From CAVUBL01 sp963739795 (GTDB lineage Bacteria > Acidobacteriota > Thermoanaerobaculia > Multivoradales > DATKCC01): a DNA stretch of 64,000 nucleotides. Positions 25,473-32,824 of this stretch are shown here, in pieces (positions within the stretch are counted from its first letter, which is position 1; each line of letters opens with the position of its first letter). The notes below the pieces were generated by a model. It was not told where the DNA came from, did no database searches, and saw only the letters and a list, made by a program, of their open reading frames with translations. Made by a program: the position numbers and the translations under genes. The stretch is taken from contig CAVUBL010000011.1 in assembly GCA_963739795.1 (NCBI GenBank), positions 1 to 64,000 on the forward strand, in the 5' to 3' direction.

Positions 25473-27992
25473 ATGAACACAGTGACCCGCTCGAAGGAAC
25501 AGATCCTCGGCGACCTGGCTCGCGAGCAAGCGCGCCTCTCGGAGGCCGAGCGCGTACGGCAGGCCGCCCGGCAGAGACTCTCCTCGCTACGGCGGGAGCT
25601 GGAGGAGCTCGAGAAGGCTGCGCCGTCGACGACCCTCGCCCACCCGACGGTAGACGAAAGTCCCAGGACGGCGCACGACAAGGTCAAGCTGTTTCGAGCG
25701 CTGTTTCGAGGCCGACCGGACGTCTTCGCGACACGCTTCGTCAGCAAGAGGAGCGGGAAGGCCGGCTACTCGCCGGCGTGCTCGAACAAGTGGAAACCGG
25801 GTCTCTGCGCCCTCAAGACCGGCGGCAATTGCGGCGACTGCCACAACCAAGCGTTCCTGCCGGTGTCCGATCAGGTGGTCCTCGACCACCTCCAGGGACG
25901 CCAGATCATCGGCTCCTACCCACTGCTCGAGGACGAGACCTGCTGGTTCTTGGCGGTCGATCTCGACGGCGAGTCCTGGAGAGAGGACGTGGCGGCCTTC
26001 AAGGAAACCTGCGACCTTGCGGACGTGCCGGTCGCGGTCGAGCGGTCTCGATCCGGTTGTGGAGCCCACGCCTGGTTCTTCTTCGAGGGACCCGTTCCGG
26101 CGCACGTGGCGCGGCGCATGGGCTGTTTCCTCATCACCGAGACGATGAGCCGACGCCACGAGCTGACCATGGCGTCCTACGACCGGCTATTTCCGAACCA
26201 GGACACGATGCCCCGTGGCGGCTTTGGAAATCTCATCGCACTGCCGCTCCAGCGGGAGCCCCGCCAGGAGGGCAACAGCGTCTTCGTCGACGAGCAATTC
26301 CAGCCCTACGAGGATCAGTGGGCCTACCTCGCGACGGCGCAACGCATCGAGGTCCACTTCGCGGAGGAGATCGCCCGAGAGGCCTCGCGAAGCGGCCGCG
26401 TGACCGGAGTACGGACGGCCGAGGCCGTGGAGGACGAGGAGGTGAAGTCGCCGTGGAAGCGGCGGCCGTCCGGCCGGTTTCCGCCGCAATCCATCCCAGG
26501 CCCGCTTCCGCCTGTCGCCAAGGGAGTTCTCGCGCAACGTCTCTTCATCGAGAAGACTGGCCTCCCCTCACCGCTTCTCGCCCAGCTGAAGCGCCTCGCC
26601 GCGTTCCAGAATCCCGAGTTCTACAAGAAGCAGAAGATGCGGCTGTCCACCGCGCTCACGCCACGGGTGATCGCCTGCGCAGAAGACCTGCCGCTGTGGC
26701 TGGCGATGCCGCGAGGCTGCCTGAGCGCTGCCGAGCAGCTCCTGGCCGAGCATGGGGTCACGCTGGAGGTCGAAGACGAGCGCCATGAGGGGGAAGCGAT
26801 CCAGCTCGAATTCGAAGGAGGGCTCACGCCCGTGCAGGAGAAGGCAGCCGCGGCTCTCTTGGCCCACGACATAGGGGTCTTCGTCGGCCCTCCCGGCATC
26901 GGCAAGACCGTGCTCGGAGCCTATCTGGTAGCTCGGCGCGCCCGGAGCACGCTCATCCTCGTCCACCGCAAGCCGCTCCTCGACCAGTGGATGGCGCAGC
27001 TCGCGATGTTTCTCGGCGTCGGCGGGAAGGAGATCGGCCAGATCGGTGGGGGCAAGCGCAAACCGAACGGCCGCCTCGACGTGGCCATGATCCAGAGCCT
27101 GGCTCGCAAGGGGCAAGTCGACGACCGTGTGGCGGGTTACGGGCAGGTGATCGTCGATGAATGTCACCACCTGCCGGCGGTTTCGTTCGAGCGGGTGCTT
27201 TCCGAGGTGAAGGCCCGCTACCTCGTCGGCCTGACGGCCACGCCCCAGCGCCGCGACGGTCATCATCCGATCACTGAGATGCAGCTCGGCCCGATCTGGT
27301 TCAAAGTAGACGCGAAGAGCCAGGCCGGACGCCGCCCCTTCGAGCACAAGCTCATCGTCCGCGAGACCGATCTCCGGATGGCCGAGGGGACCGAGGGTAC
27401 GTCCATTCAGGATGTCTATCGTGCGCTCGCCAACGACGAGGCTCGCAACCGGCGGATCGTCAACGACATCATCGCCACCCTCGAGGAGGGCCGGTCACCG
27501 ATCGTGCTCACGGAGCGGAAGGACCACCTGGAGCTCCTCGCCGACCAACTCCGTCCGGCGGTCCGCCACCTCGTCGTGCTCCAGGGCGGCATGAGGGCCA
27601 AGAAACGACGAGAGGCCGCCGATGAATTGGACTCGCTTCCGGACGCAGAGGAGCGACTGGTGCTGGCGACCGGCCGCTACATCGGAGAAGGCTTCGACGA
27701 CCCTCGGCTGGACACGCTGTTCCTGGCGATGCCGGTCTCCTGGAAGGGCACGCTGATCCAGTACAGCGGGCGCCTTCACCGCCGTCACCCGGGCAAGAGC
27801 GAAGTGCGGATCTACGACTACGTCGACCGCGAGGTTCCGATGTTGCTGCGGATGTTCGAGAAGCGGCTTCGCACCTACCGAGCGATCGGATACGCCCGCG
27901 GCGAAGCGCCGCTCGGGTTCGCCGAGCCGCCGCGGGAGCTGACGATCGAGTACGACGAGGAGACACTGCGTCACTTCGAGGACCGCGACTGA
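25473..27992 (+). CDS. TOTE-type primase (AEP) fused to SF2 DEAD/DEAH-like helicase
   Basis: An 839-aa protein. Residues 1-48 are a coiled coil. About 68-300 is an archaeo-eukaryotic primase domain of the kind named after TOTE conflict systems: a Cys cluster C103/C112/C120/C123, DLDG at 163-166, GCGAHAW with H199, and YDRLFPNQD with D237. About 450-800 is a superfamily 2 helicase with Walker A GPPGIGKT (472-479), DECHH (562-566), TATPQRRDG (588-596) and motif VI QYSGRLHRRHP (763-773). All key residues are present. TOTE proteins are thought to act in defence against mobile elements by sensing and processing DNA or nucleotides. Its position between two Rpn-nuclease copies fits a conflict island. 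Confidence 0.88.
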   Translation: MNTVTRSKEQILGDLAREQARLSEAERVRQAARQRLSSLRRELEELEKAAPSTTLAHPTVDESPRTAHDKVKLFRALFRGRPDVFATRFVSKRSGKAGYSPACSNKWKPGLCALKTGGNCGDCHNQAFLPVSDQVVLDHLQGRQIIGSYPLLEDETCWFLAVDLDGESWREDVAAFKETCDLADVPVAVERSRSGCGAHAWFFFEGPVPAHVARRMGCFLITETMSRRHELTMASYDRLFPNQDTMPRGGFGNLIALPLQREPRQEGNSVFVDEQFQPYEDQWAYLATAQRIEVHFAEEIAREASRSGRVTGVRTAEAVEDEEVKSPWKRRPSGRFPPQSIPGPLPPVAKGVLAQRLFIEKTGLPSPLLAQLKRLAAFQNPEFYKKQKMRLSTALTPRVIACAEDLPLWLAMPRGCLSAAEQLLAEHGVTLEVEDERHEGEAIQLEFEGGLTPVQEKAAAALLAHDIGVFVGPPGIGKTVLGAYLVARRARSTLILVHRKPLLDQWMAQLAMFLGVGGKEIGQIGGGKRKPNGRLDVAMIQSLARKGQVDDRVAGYGQVIVDECHHLPAVSFERVLSEVKARYLVGLTATPQRRDGHHPITEMQLGPIWFKVDAKSQAGRRPFEHKLIVRETDLRMAEGTEGTSIQDVYRALANDEARNRRIVNDIIATLEEGRSPIVLTERKDHLELLADQLRPAVRHLVVLQGGMRAKKRREAADELDSLPDAEERLVLATGRYIGEGFDDPRLDTLFLAMPVSWKGTLIQYSGRLHRRHPGKSEVRIYDYVDREVPMLLRMFEKRLRTYRAIGYARGEAPLGFAEPPRELTIEYDEETLRHFEDRD

Positions 27993-28044
27993 GACGCGGG
28001 GTCCCAGGTCACTGGGCCCTGGCTCTCCCGCTTCTCTCCTTTCC

Positions 28045-28222
28045 GTCCCGAGGCGAGCCCCGCCAAGCCTTGGAGCAGCCGGTTGTCCAGGGGATCGAGC
28101 AGCACGGGTTGCTCCTTCCCTTAGCTCTCGATCACCACGGGGTGGCCACCCCACACCAGGTCGAGAATCTCCTGGGTCTTCCGCGTCAGGTCCGTGCGTG
28201 GAAAGGTCGTTGCGCCGGTCGT
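28045..28222 (-). pseudogene. Decayed copy of the Phd-UPF0175 antitoxin
   Basis: This stretch is colinear with the N-terminal half of the antitoxin gene at 733-1116 and with its upstream leader. Two lesions are visible: the ATG position is ACG (28220-28222), and the codon that is TAC in the intact copy (within ESYGKEQ) is TAA at 28121-28123. The UPF0175 half and the PIN toxin are absent. Homology to the intact locus extends upstream to about 28300. It marks an ancient duplication of the toxin-antitoxin segment next to the Rpn module. Confidence 0.75.
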
Positions 28223-28361
28223 TGTTGAGTTTCCTCCACCTCCGGATTACGTGATCTCCGCATCCTGTGCAAGCTCTGCGGCCACGGGTGCCTTCGGAGC
28301 TGCCCGTGCCTCGCTACGGCATCCAGAGCGCCTCAGCCGACCCAGCAAGGAGAGGTACTCC

Positions 28362-28508
28362 AGGCCGAGTCCGAAGAAGTGTAGCCCAGTCCCGCCGTCC
28401 GTTTCTTCCGAATCTACCCTGAGGCCCGTCTCCGCACCGGGCCCACTGGGCCGGGCCCACGACCTCGGCCGGGCGCTGGCCCGGCGGGTCGAGGGGCTCC
28501 TCCCGTAG
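28362..28508 (+). pseudogene. Internally deleted copy of the 242-aa Rpn-partner gene
   Basis: The first 20 codons (SPKKCSPVPPSVSS) and the last 17 (LGRALARRVEGLLP) match the gene at 23093-23821, but about 190 codons between them are gone. The start ATG is AGG. A shortened form of the post-gene hairpin persists at 28522-28543. The nuclease gene behind it is intact, so the partner has been lost while the nuclease survives. Confidence 0.75.
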
Positions 28509-28685
28509 CTCAACCCACGGGGGTCGGGCCGCCCGGCCCGGCCTCCATCTCGCGATTCATCGGCAGATTCCTCGCCCGTCCTCTCTCGGGAGTGGGAGAT
28601 CGCGGCGCCGGATCGCGTCCTCATGGGGTGAACGTTCCGGATCGGCCGGGGCTTGCTTGACTCAAGATCCATCTCAGGAGGTGTG

Positions 28686-29624
28686 GTGACGGATCACGAC
28701 CAGTTCTTCAAGAACCTGTTCCAGGAGTTCTTCGGGGACCTCGTGCGGATCGTGGCGCCGGAGCTCGCGGGGCGGCTCCGGGTCGAGGCGCCCACGTTTC
28801 TCGAGAGCGAGCTCTTCACGAGCTTCCCCGAAGGGAGTCACCGGTACCTCGACCTGGTGGCCCGCGTCGAGGCGAAGGAGGGCGAGCCGCCCGTGGTGCT
28901 CGTGCACGTGGAGGTCGAGGCCCGGGCACGGAAGACGATGGGCCGACGGCTGCTCGATTACTACATGCAACTTCTGCTGGAACACCACCAGCCGATCGTG
29001 CCCATCGTCGTCTACTTGCGCGGCGGAAAGCCCGACGTGACCCGCGAAGACGTCCGGATCGAGGTGTTCGACGAAGCGTTTCTCTCCTTCTCGTACCTGG
29101 CCTTCGGCCTGTCGAGGAGCGAGGCGACCGAGTACCTGACCCGTGCGGAGCCCCTGGCCTGGGGCCTCGCCGGGCTGATGAAGCCGGGGAGCGAGTCGGC
29201 GGCCCGGCACAAGCTCGCGTGCCTGACGCCGATCACGAAGGCGGAGCTGACGGACCGGCAGCGAGTGCTGCTGGTCAACTGCATCGAGACCTACGTACAA
29301 TGGAACGACGCGGCACAGGCGGAGTACGAAGCTCTGCTGGCCGAGGAGGGGAACGAAGAGGTGGCGACCATGGAGATGACCTGGGCAGATCGGATCGCAC
29401 ACGAAGCGAGAGAGAGCGCCCTCCGGGAAGGGGTGGAGCAAGGCCGCAAGGAGGGCCGCGACGAAGGCCGGCGCGAGCTGTTGCTCGAGCAGCTCGAGCG
29501 CCGCTTCGGCCCTCTTCCCGCCGAGACCGTGGAGCGGCTCCGTTCCCTCACCTCTCGCGAGGAGCTCTCCCGCCTCGCGGCCCGCGTCCTCGACGCGTCG
29601 AGCCTGGAGGAGCTGGGGCTGTAG
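28686..29624 (+). CDS. Rpn-family PD-(D/E)XK nuclease with DUF4351 (intact paralogue)
   Basis: A 312-aa protein starting at GTG behind AGGAGG. The nuclease core (RYLDLVARVEAK, VLVHVEVEARARK) and the DUF4351 tail (RRELLLEQLERRFGPL, LSRLAARVLDASSLEEL) are nearly identical to the 23999-25081 copy, including stretches of over 100 identical residues. Differences are confined to the start (no palindromic insertion) and the linker, where this copy adds a charged RKEGRDEGRRE extension. Rpn proteins nick or cut DNA and promote RecA-independent recombination. The near identity of the two copies 4.7 kb apart makes them a substrate for deletion of the primase-helicase between them. Confidence 0.88.
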   Translation: MTDHDQFFKNLFQEFFGDLVRIVAPELAGRLRVEAPTFLESELFTSFPEGSHRYLDLVARVEAKEGEPPVVLVHVEVEARARKTMGRRLLDYYMQLLLEHHQPIVPIVVYLRGGKPDVTREDVRIEVFDEAFLSFSYLAFGLSRSEATEYLTRAEPLAWGLAGLMKPGSESAARHKLACLTPITKAELTDRQRVLLVNCIETYVQWNDAAQAEYEALLAEEGNEEVATMEMTWADRIAHEARESALREGVEQGRKEGRDEGRRELLLEQLERRFGPLPAETVERLRSLTSREELSRLAARVLDASSLEELGL

Positions 29625-29692
29625 GCGTGGAGGAGCCTTCGGCCGTCCTTCGGGCTGAACCTGACCGCAGCCAGGTTTCTCGGCCCTCCCCT

Positions 29693-30673
29693 TCAAGCCG
29701 GCCGTGCGTCCACCATCTCGATTCGGACGCGTTTGCCGAGGACGCTGGCGACCTTCTCGATCGCCAGGAAAGTCACCGAAGGGGTGTTCGGGTCGAGGAG
29801 GCGATCGAGCGAGGAGCGGCTGGTCCCCATGCGCCGCGCCATGTCGGCCTTCGAAAGCTCCAGCTCCTTCATGGCCTCCGCGATCTGGAGGGCGAGCACA
29901 CGCTTCACGGCGACCGCTTCGACCTCCTCGAGCATGCCCTCTTCGCGGAGGAAGTCGTCGAAGTCGCTGCCTTCGGGGTGGTCCCTCATCACCGGTTTCC
30001 TCCCGTGGCTCCTGGTTCCGTAGCCCCGGGGTGGAGACGGCACTGGCCGAACGAGGTGCGTGGGGATTGCCTCGAGCTCGACCCGAAGCCTCTCGGAGGC
30101 CTGCCAAAGGTCGTGGGCTTGCTGCATTCGGAGCCAGAGGTCAGGGCCGGTTCCGCAGAACTTGCCCAGACGTAGGGCCATCGCCGGCGTCACCGCCGAC
30201 TGGCCGGAGAGGATCCGGTGAAGCGTCTGGCGGGGCACTCGGAGCTGCCGGGCCGCCTCGGCGACCGAGAGGCCCAGCTCCGGCAGAATGTCCTCGCGGA
30301 GGATCTCCCCCGGGTGGGTGGGCTGGCGGCGACGGTTCGGGCGACCGCTGGATTGCGCTTGCTGTAAGGCTTCCAGATCCCGCCGGAGGCCCTGCCCGAT
30401 GTAGGCACGGATCAGCGGCAGGTGCCCGGAGAACCCGTTGCGCGCAGCGACCCGCTCCAGGTCGTCGAGGACGTCCTCCGGCAGGCGGAGACTGAGGGTC
30501 GTCATCGGGCGATCCTTGCGCAGGCGCTTCTTGAGGCTCTCGGCCCCCGGCGGGCCGAAGAGACCGTCGAGCTTCGCGCCGAGCTCTTCGTCGGCGAGCT
30601 CGCCCGCCTCGACCAAGGTCCGGAGCCTCTCGGCCAGGGCCTCGGGCAGGTCGATCTGCAGGGTTTTTGCCAT
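29693..30673 (-). CDS. Fused antitoxin: ribbon-helix-helix region + HigA XRE + second XRE domain
   Basis: A single open frame of 326 codons joins three antitoxin-like parts. Residues 1-110 carry two short DNA-binding-like segments (MAKTLQIDLPEALAERL and MTTLSLRLPEDVLDDLERVA). About 120-220 is a HigA XRE domain (RRQPTHPGEILREDILP to GPDLWLRMQQAHDLW). About 235-326 is a second XRE domain that looks like a complete small antitoxin (FDDFLREEGMLEEVEAVAVK, SKADMARRMGTSRSSLDRLL). HigA here has no start of its own, and no stop separates it from the last domain. The start at 30673 is weakly supported; 30508 (MTTLSL) is an alternative. It follows the truncated vapC by 26 nt. It may be a true fusion regulator or a scar of gene deletions. 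Confidence 0.65.
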   Translation of the reverse strand: MAKTLQIDLPEALAERLRTLVEAGELADEELGAKLDGLFGPPGAESLKKRLRKDRPMTTLSLRLPEDVLDDLERVAARNGFSGHLPLIRAYIGQGLRRDLEALQQAQSSGRPNRRRQPTHPGEILREDILPELGLSVAEAARQLRVPRQTLHRILSGQSAVTPAMALRLGKFCGTGPDLWLRMQQAHDLWQASERLRVELEAIPTHLVRPVPSPPRGYGTRSHGRKPVMRDHPEGSDFDDFLREEGMLEEVEAVAVKRVLALQIAEAMKELELSKADMARRMGTSRSSLDRLLDPNTPSVTFLAIEKVASVLGKRVRIEMVDARPA

Positions 30674-30699
30674 CTTCGTCGGGACGGCCCGCGAGCGGC

Positions 30700-30915
30700 T
30701 CACAAGGAGCCGCGGGGAGCGATCCACTCCACGGACTGACCAGTGATCGCCGCGATCCGGTCGTAGTCCTCGCCGCTTCGGGCAGAGTAGAGGATTTCCA
30801 GGCGGACCGGGCTGCAGGTCGCGAGGGTGTCGTCGCTCAGGCGACGTGCCCACGCCTCCGCGACCTCCGCGTGGGAGGATCGGTGCCAGGCGCTGGTGTC
30901 GGCGAGATACAGCAT
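30700..30915 (-). pseudogene. vapC: VapC PIN toxin with internal deletion
   Basis: The N-terminus (MLYLADTSAWHRS, TCSPVRLEILYSARS) and the C-terminus (EDYDRIAAITGQSVEWI, APRGSL) are typical of VapC, but they are joined directly, giving 71 aa instead of about 130. The missing middle normally supplies the later catalytic aspartates. The ATG overlaps the vapB stop (TGATG). The toxin should be inactive, while its antitoxin remains. Confidence 0.75.
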
Positions 30916-31127
30916 CAGCGCTGCCACCGGCGACTGGCCGCGAGGATCTCCTCGCCGCGATCGATTCCCTCCCCAGTTCGCAATCGGTCGGCGAGGCGTC
31001 GTCGCAGGTCGGCGCGCAGGACCTCGTCGAGGGCCCGATCGATCGTGTCCTTGACCCCCTTGGTGCCCAGCACCTGCTGCGCGCGGGTCAGCCGGTCCTC
31101 GTCGATCTCCAGGGATGTGCGTCGCAT
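30915..31127 (-). CDS. vapB: VapB-type antitoxin
   Basis: A 70-aa protein: MRRTSLEIDEDRLTRAQQVL, then GTKGVKDTIDRALDEVL. This is the ribbon-helix-helix VapB layout, with a DNA-binding strand followed by a toxin-binding tail. It overlaps the truncated vapC by one base (TGATG). It should bind its own promoter region in 31128-31200. Because vapC is deleted internally, it is either a relic or may have been kept as an anti-addiction antitoxin against related toxins. Confidence 0.8.
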   Translation of the reverse strand: MRRTSLEIDEDRLTRAQQVLGTKGVKDTIDRALDEVLRADLRRRLADRLRTGEGIDRGEEILAASRRWQR

Positions 31128-31418
31128 AGCCTTACACTAGCCTGGAACAGCTCATAGATTCAATGCGCCCATGGCACGCCAGGTCATGCTCAGGGTGCGT
31201 CGGAAGACTCGCGAGACGCTCGCCTCGCACCTCCACCCGGAAGAGGTGCCGGGGCCTTCCTGAAGGTCGGTTTCTACCCATTTCTGTGGGCCTCCCCTGA
31301 GTAGAAACTCCGCTTCCCGCCACCGAGACGAAGGTCTAGCCTTTAACCTGCGCTCGGGTCCGCACGCGAGACGTGCTGCTCTGCCGGCGCCGCTCAATCT
31401 AACTCTTGAGGAGACTGC
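31128..31418. other. Divergent promoter region, vapB / alcohol dehydrogenase
   Basis: About 290 bp with no gene. Both genes start away from it. A GAGGAG ribosome site is present at 31408-31413 for the dehydrogenase. No clear operator is seen. Confidence 0.4.
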
Positions 31419-32540
31419 ATGGCCATCGCTGAAATGAACAGATCGACGACCGCAGACCCTATCCTGGACTCGACCACGACGATGAAAGCACTCGTGTATC
31501 ACGGCCCCGGTAAGCGTGCCTGGGAGCAGATGCCGCGCCCAGTTATCGAGAATCCGACGGATGCCGTCGTGCGGGTCACCACGACGACCATCTGCGGCAC
31601 CGACCTACACATCCTGAAGGGAGACCTCCCCGCGGTGACCGACGGTCGCATCCTCGGCCATGAGGGCATTGGCACGATCGAGCAGGTCGGGCAGGCCGTC
31701 TCGGAGTTCGAGGTTGGCGACAAGGTCATCATCTCGTGCGTCACGGCGTGCTTGAAGTGCGACTTCTGCAAGCGCGGCATGTATTCGCACTGTCGGAACG
31801 GTGGCTGGATCCTGGGCAACACGATCGACGGTACTCAGGCGGAGTATGTACGCATTCCTTACGCCGACGGAAGTCTCCACCCGTTCCCGGCCGGCGGCGA
31901 CGAGGAGGCCATGGTCATGCTCAGCGACATCCTGCCGACCGGTTTCGAGTGTGGCGTCTTGAACGGGCAGATCAAGCCCGGGGATAGCGTGGCCATCGTC
32001 GGCGCAGGACCGATAGGGCTAGCCGTCCTGCTGACCGCGCAGTTCTATTCACCGGCCTCGATCATCATGATCGACCTGGACGACAAGCGCCTGGCGGTCG
32101 CCGGGACGCTCGGCGCGACGACTCTGATCAACAGCGGGGATGGGCATGCGGCTGATAACGTGATGAAAGCCACTGCCGGCTCCGGAGTCGACGTTGCCAT
32201 CGAAGCAGTCGGACTACCCGCGACCTTCGCGATCTGCCAGGAGATCGTCGGAGCCGGCGGACGCATCGCCAACGTCGGTGTCCACGGCAAACCGGTGGAG
32301 CTGCACCTCGAGACGCTGTGGGATCGCAACATCGCCCTGACCACTCGACTGGTGGATACCGTCACCGCTCCGATGCTGCTCAAGATCGTCGCTTCCGGCA
32401 AGCTGCAACCGGAAAAGCTGGTGACTCACCGTTTCGCGATGAGCGAGATGATGGAGGCCTACGACACCTTCGGCAACGCGGCGCAGGAAGGCGCTCTGAA
32501 GGTGGTGATCACGACCGGCGGGCCCGGCAGCTCGAAGTGA
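31419..32540 (+). CDS. Zinc-dependent alcohol dehydrogenase, MDR family
   Basis: A 373-aa medium-chain dehydrogenase. The catalytic zinc site has C59 (ICGTDLH) and H80/E81 (GHEG). The structural zinc site is C111, C114, C117 and C125 (CLKCDFCKRGMYSHC). The NAD(P)-binding motif GAGPIGLAV lies near 195, followed by an acidic strand end (MIDLDDKRL) that favours NAD. The pattern is that of bacterial secondary-alcohol or isopropanol-type dehydrogenases. The start at 31419 has AGGAG 5 nt upstream; an internal ATG at residue 22 (MKALVYHGPG) matches the usual family start, so the first 21 residues may be an extension. It is a single gene, followed by a palindromic repeat that may end transcription. 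Confidence 0.9.
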   Translation: MAIAEMNRSTTADPILDSTTTMKALVYHGPGKRAWEQMPRPVIENPTDAVVRVTTTTICGTDLHILKGDLPAVTDGRILGHEGIGTIEQVGQAVSEFEVGDKVIISCVTACLKCDFCKRGMYSHCRNGGWILGNTIDGTQAEYVRIPYADGSLHPFPAGGDEEAMVMLSDILPTGFECGVLNGQIKPGDSVAIVGAGPIGLAVLLTAQFYSPASIIMIDLDDKRLAVAGTLGATTLINSGDGHAADNVMKATAGSGVDVAIEAVGLPATFAICQEIVGAGGRIANVGVHGKPVELHLETLWDRNIALTTRLVDTVTAPMLLKIVASGKLQPEKLVTHRFAMSEMMEAYDTFGNAAQEGALKVVITTGGPGSSK

Positions 32541-32623
32541 GATCAGGCAACCTCCGGCAGGACTCCAGGCTCCTGATGGGTGCGCCCTGACGAGGGGCTC
32601 GATTCCTCCCGCGTCCCGACAGC

Positions 32624-32755
32624 CCTTCACGCCGCCAGCGGCGTGAAGGACCGGTGGGACCCGTCAATTGAAAGTTGACGGACCACTAGGCTCCGCTACG
32701 CCTGCGTCGGAGCGTCTGGCCAGTAACGCGGAATCTTCGCCAGAAACGCTCTCAC
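32624..32755. repeat. Palindromic repeat cluster (REP/MITE-like copy 1)
   Basis: CCTTCACGCCGC-CA-GCGGCGTGAAGG is a perfect 12-bp palindrome at 32624-32649. It continues with a segment (to 32688) that is the reverse complement of 36304-36356, one mismatch in about 52, and then with a block (CTCCGCTACGCCTGCGTCGG and on to about 32755) that matches 36383-36440 in direct orientation. The palindrome just after the dehydrogenase could also work as a terminator. It forms the left bracket of the surface-protein gene. Confidence 0.7.
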
Positions 32756-32824
32756 TTGATGTTTGAAAAGTCACTGGCGCTTACCAGGTAGACTCGGGGC
32801 GACCACCATGAGGAGTCGATCTCG

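Noticed and set aside
28674..30107. 477-residue minus-strand frame
   Set aside because: Antisense to the Rpn nuclease for most of its length; low-complexity composition.
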